Of a DNA stretch of 64,000 nt, positions 61,587 through 64,000 are shown piece after piece. This DNA is from Niallia endozanthoxylica (GTDB taxonomy: Bacteria > Bacillota > Bacilli > Bacillales > Cytobacillaceae). The stretch is from the NCBI RefSeq assembly GCF_008710145.1, contig NZ_VYKL01000006.1:1-64000 (forward strand), in the 5' to 3' direction. The position numbers were made by a program, and so were the translations under genes. Below the pieces are notes generated by a model that ran no database searches, was not told where the DNA came from, and worked only from the letters and a program-made list of their open reading frames with translations. How positions within the stretch are numbered: position 1 is the stretch's first letter; every line of letters starts with the position of its first letter.

Positions 61587-62309
61587 TTGTTTCGAAAACG
61601 GATAGAGGCTGAGTTCCCGCCTCCTATAACAGTGTGGGGAATGACTGGTTTGCTTTTTTCTAGTATTGGTTTATACCTGTTTATTGTTTTATCAATAAAT
61701 TTAATGGAAAAGAAGCCATTCTTATTTGACCAGAAGGTTATTGAGGCTGTCAGATCCTATTCTTCACCAGCCTTGGACAGTTTCATGTCGTTTATGACGG
61801 AATGGGGATCTACTTTTACCCTTGGCCTTCTTCTCATTATTAGTATGATTTGGTTATTTGTGAAACGTAATAATCTCTATGGAATGCTATTTTACTCCAT
61901 TACTGTAGCTGGCGGAGGTCTGTTAAATCTTTTATTGAAGAACTTTTTTGAGAGAGAACGCCCCAACGTCAATCGAATCATTGAGGCGGATGGCTTCAGT
62001 TTTCCTAGCGGTCATTCCATGGGCAGCATAACCTACTACGGTTTTTTAGCCTATTTGATTTTACGAAGCAAACAAAAGTCTCTTTCAAAGGCAGGCTGGG
62101 GAATTTTATGTTGTCTAGTTATTTTATTAATAGGAATCAGTCGTATTTACCTGGGAGTACATTATCCATCAGATGTATTGGCAGGCTATATGGCTGGAGG
62201 TGTTTGGCTCATTCTATGTATTAGTTTACTAGAAATATTGTACTTATATAGAGAACACAAACATAAACTTACAAAAAGTATACAAAAGAAAACGAAGATA
62301 TCTTCCTAA
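61587..62309 (+). CDS. PAP2-family phosphatase under a Mn riboswitch
   Basis: This 240-residue membrane phosphatase has six segments and all three PAP2 motifs: KNFFERERP near residue 121, PSGHS near 142 and SRIYLGVHYPSD near 188. Such enzymes remove phosphate from phosphatidylglycerol phosphate or undecaprenyl diphosphate. The TTG start follows GGAGTG. It is the first gene after the yybP-ykoY riboswitch, an uncommon target for that switch. Confidence 0.92.
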   Translation: MFRKRIEAEFPPPITVWGMTGLLFSSIGLYLFIVLSINLMEKKPFLFDQKVIEAVRSYSSPALDSFMSFMTEWGSTFTLGLLLIISMIWLFVKRNNLYGMLFYSITVAGGGLLNLLLKNFFERERPNVNRIIEADGFSFPSGHSMGSITYYGFLAYLILRSKQKSLSKAGWGILCCLVILLIGISRIYLGVHYPSDVLAGYMAGGVWLILCISLLEILYLYREHKHKLTKSIQKKTKISS

Positions 62310-62490
62310 CGGACGAACGAAATATTTTGCTAGGCATCTATCTTCACTTGCTGAACAAGCTGTAAGGAATAATCAAGCAGTAGAAACATTCAAACAGGAG
62401 ATTGCGGCCTTTAATTATAATAGGAATCTAGCGTTGCACTCTTAGTCCATCAGCCTATAACAAAAAAACTTTTTAAAGGAGTGATTCATC

Positions 62491-63171
62491 ATGAGAGAGG
62501 ATTGGATGGTTGCTGATATTTTTCTATCAAACATTTCTATTTCATCAAACCCAAACAACGAACCCGTATCAATCCATGGGTCCTCCGATCATTTAAGGTG
62601 TATCGGTATCGGAACGGATGCAGCTGTATTTCAATCCATTGATGTTCCAGCCTATGCATTTAAAATGTATGCAAATGATAAAATGGAGAAAATCCAAATA
62701 GAAAAGAAAGTCTATGAATTATTAGGAGATTCACCCTATTTTTCCACATGTTTTGGTTTCAAAGATAATTACCTTGTTCTAAATTTTGAAGAAGGAATCA
62801 ATTTATATGATTGCTTAGTTCAAGGTATTCCTATTCCCAAACAGGTTATTAAAGACATTGACGATGCAAGAGAGTATGCGCGCCAAAAAGGATTAAATCC
62901 TCGTGACATCCATTTGAAAAATGTTTTACTGCAAAACGGCAGAGCAAAGATCATTGATGTTTCCGAATATGTGCAACCAGGAAATGATTTCAGATGGGAG
63001 CATTTAAAAAAAGGATATGATCGTTATTACCATTTAATTGAAGGAAAACCGATTCCACTAAAGATTATAGAAACGATTCGAAAAAGATATAATCAGAGGA
63101 GTAATTATTCAGCAGCTTTTGAAGAGTTTATCGGTAATAACTACAAATTTCTTACAGCGTTAAGGAAATAA
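62491..63171 (+). CDS. yrzF: YrzF-like protein kinase homologue
   Basis: This 226-residue protein resembles a small kinase: glycine-rich GIGTDAAVFQ near residue 40, Lys in YAFKMY, the catalytic-loop-like NPRDIHLKNVLL near 141 and IIDVSEY in place of DFG. It keeps the Asp and Asn of the catalytic loop, so activity is possible. It resembles Bacillus YrzF. AAAGGAG precedes the ATG. Confidence 0.8.
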   Translation: MREDWMVADIFLSNISISSNPNNEPVSIHGSSDHLRCIGIGTDAAVFQSIDVPAYAFKMYANDKMEKIQIEKKVYELLGDSPYFSTCFGFKDNYLVLNFEEGINLYDCLVQGIPIPKQVIKDIDDAREYARQKGLNPRDIHLKNVLLQNGRAKIIDVSEYVQPGNDFRWEHLKKGYDRYYHLIEGKPIPLKIIETIRKRYNQRSNYSAAFEEFIGNNYKFLTALRK

Positions 63172-63249
63172 AGGGAAACTTCCATCAGTGACGGTTTTCT
63201 TCATCCTCCAATGGAGACGGATCCCTTGTCCCATCAGAACAAAATGAAA

Positions 63250-63290
63250 GGAACGCTCTGTGAGAATGTTCATTCTCCGCAGAACGTTCC
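63250..63290 (+). repeat. Hairpin repeat family B, copy 7
   Basis: GGAACGCTCTGTGAGAATG pairs with CATTCTCCGCAGAACGTTCC. The outer C-G pairs differ from the A-T pairs in other copies on both arms, a clear co-variation. It follows the YrzF-like gene. Confidence 0.8.
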
Positions 63291-63513
63291 TATTTATTAT
63301 TAATTTTTTTTATTAAAATCACTAAAAATACAAAAAAACTTTTTGACTAATTCAGAAAATTGACTTATATTAAAAGTGCAAGCTTATAGAAGATAAAATG
63401 TCAATAATGAAAACGCTTTAAATTTTTAGTCATGATTCTTGAGAGAAGTAAAATATCCATCAATCCTAATCTAGAGAAAGATACTCATATTGTTTTATAG
63501 CGAGGGATACATA

Positions 63514-63735
63514 ATGAACTTTTATAAAAAATTACCTACTGATTTATTACTATCATTTTATTCTGAAATAGCCATGAACATCAAAAAAGGAACATTAACG
63601 AAAAATATGTATTATGAATTAGGTCTCATCATTTCAGTTGCTAGTCAAAGGGGAATTACATTACAAAAACCACATGATTTTGAGCAAGTAGTCAATCAAA
63701 AGTCTTTGGAGAATTTCTGTCTGCTCTTTACCTAA
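63514..63735 (+). CDS. Small hypothetical protein
   Basis: The ATG at 63514 has GAGGG at 7 bases. The 73-residue protein (start MNFYKKLPTDLLLSFYSEI) is mostly helical, soluble and of unknown family. A good ribosome site and distinct codon structure suggest that it is a real gene. Confidence 0.6.
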   Translation: MNFYKKLPTDLLLSFYSEIAMNIKKGTLTKNMYYELGLIISVASQRGITLQKPHDFEQVVNQKSLENFCLLFT

Positions 63736-64000
63736 CCACTTGCTGTGAGTATGTTCACTCACACGAGATAACGAAATAGGATAAACTTATATTTCATTGT
63801 TAATCTGATGATAGGTCATAACAATGTTAATTAACTATGTCTCATTTGTTTCATTTCCTGATTCTATCATTCTCCTTCTCCAGGCATCACAATCGAAGGC
63901 ATCACTCCTCCTTCGCTTAATTGATTACTTCCTCATACCACTTACCCGTATGCTCCCTCACCTTCAAACAAATGCACCAAACTCCCATAAACCACACCTA
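63736..64000. other. Right-end gap
   Basis: No complete gene is seen. On the minus strand a short frame ending at 63917 looks protein-like (HTGKWYEEVIN) but is closed by a stop codon at 63998, so no partial gene is called. Confidence 0.4.

Noticed and set aside
63917..64000. Possible 3' end of a minus-strand gene at the right edge
   Set aside because: The frame looks protein-like (HTGKWYEEVIN) but has a stop codon at 63998-64000, so it cannot be the inside of a longer gene in that frame.

Overview
The window reads as chromosomal DNA of a Gram-positive, low-GC, spore-forming-type Bacillaceae (Bacillus sensu lato). The reasons are strong AGGAGG-type ribosome sites on almost every gene, canonical sigma-A promoters, catabolite-response (cre) and Zur boxes of the Bacillus type, and typical Bacillus families (OpuA with a GbsR-type regulator, YkwD-like CAP protein, YoaT/DUF817, DUF3231, YcgR/YcgQ-like permease pair, YrzF-like kinase, yybP-ykoY Mn riboswitch). 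I see no rRNA, tRNA, CRISPR array or prophage. The species cannot be fixed from the sequence alone.

Layout. 1-5.4 kb: a TRAP transporter (dctPQM, minus) facing an auxin-efflux-carrier-type transporter, with repeated operator-like sites between them, then a GNAT enzyme. 5.4-17.7 kb: alpha/beta hydrolase, a 52-bp tandem repeat array, an undecaprenyl diphosphate synthase with a DUF817 protein, a DUF2975/XRE pair, DUF3231, Fe-dependent alcohol dehydrogenase, an SLC13/RCK permease, a small membrane protein, a YkwD-like CAP protein and a VOC protein. 18.4-22.2 kb: a five-gene operon built around an unusual P-type ATPase and four HMA_2-type domains. 22.5-25.7 kb: a Zur-controlled block (ZinT lipoprotein, then the permease pair). 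25.9-31.6 kb: MOSC protein and the opuA glycine-betaine operon with a duplicated binding protein and a divergent GbsR-family regulator. 32-33.4 kb: a stand-alone TnpB. 33.6-37.3 kb: glycerate kinase, GntP permease and CdaR regulator. 37.4-43 kb: an ABC ATPase relic, PPOX protein, SLH protein, DUF2156 aminoacyltransferase-like protein, GtrA, a Ser/Thr kinase and a His/Arg/Ser repeat protein. 43.7-46 kb: tartrate dehydrogenase and a second glycerate kinase. 47.5-48.1 kb: a second, damaged DUF2975/XRE pair. 48.2-50.9 kb: two tandem Csm6-like (CARF-HEPN-like) proteins with no CRISPR. 51.2-55.2 kb: regulator, two-part membrane transporter (DUF3100) and M20 amidohydrolase. 55.6-63.7 kb: acyltransferase, L-lactate dehydrogenase with a formate/nitrite-type channel, VOC protein, MFS drug exporter, a Mn riboswitch in front of a PAP2 phosphatase, a YrzF-like kinase and a small protein.

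How parts fit. Tartrate dehydrogenase, two glycerate kinases, GntP permease, CdaR and the TRAP system point to sugar-acid and dicarboxylate use under catabolite control. ZinT plus the permease pair form a zinc-starvation regulon, and the neighbouring P-type ATPase operon carries a Fur/PerR/Zur-like box. OpuA with its divergent regulator handles osmoprotectant uptake.

The intergenic DNA is rich in repeats: seven copies of a co-varying hairpin (all in the same orientation), dispersed palindromes built on GTGAAAC/GGTTCT arms, three copies of an element ending in a TGTCAC(A)GTGACA-like palindrome, and several 100-130 bp inverted-repeat cassettes. The most novel-looking items are the HMA_2/P-type ATPase operon, the CRISPR-less Csm6-like pair, the TnpB with a probable rearranged active site, and the twin DUF2975/XRE modules that share an operator at identical spacing.
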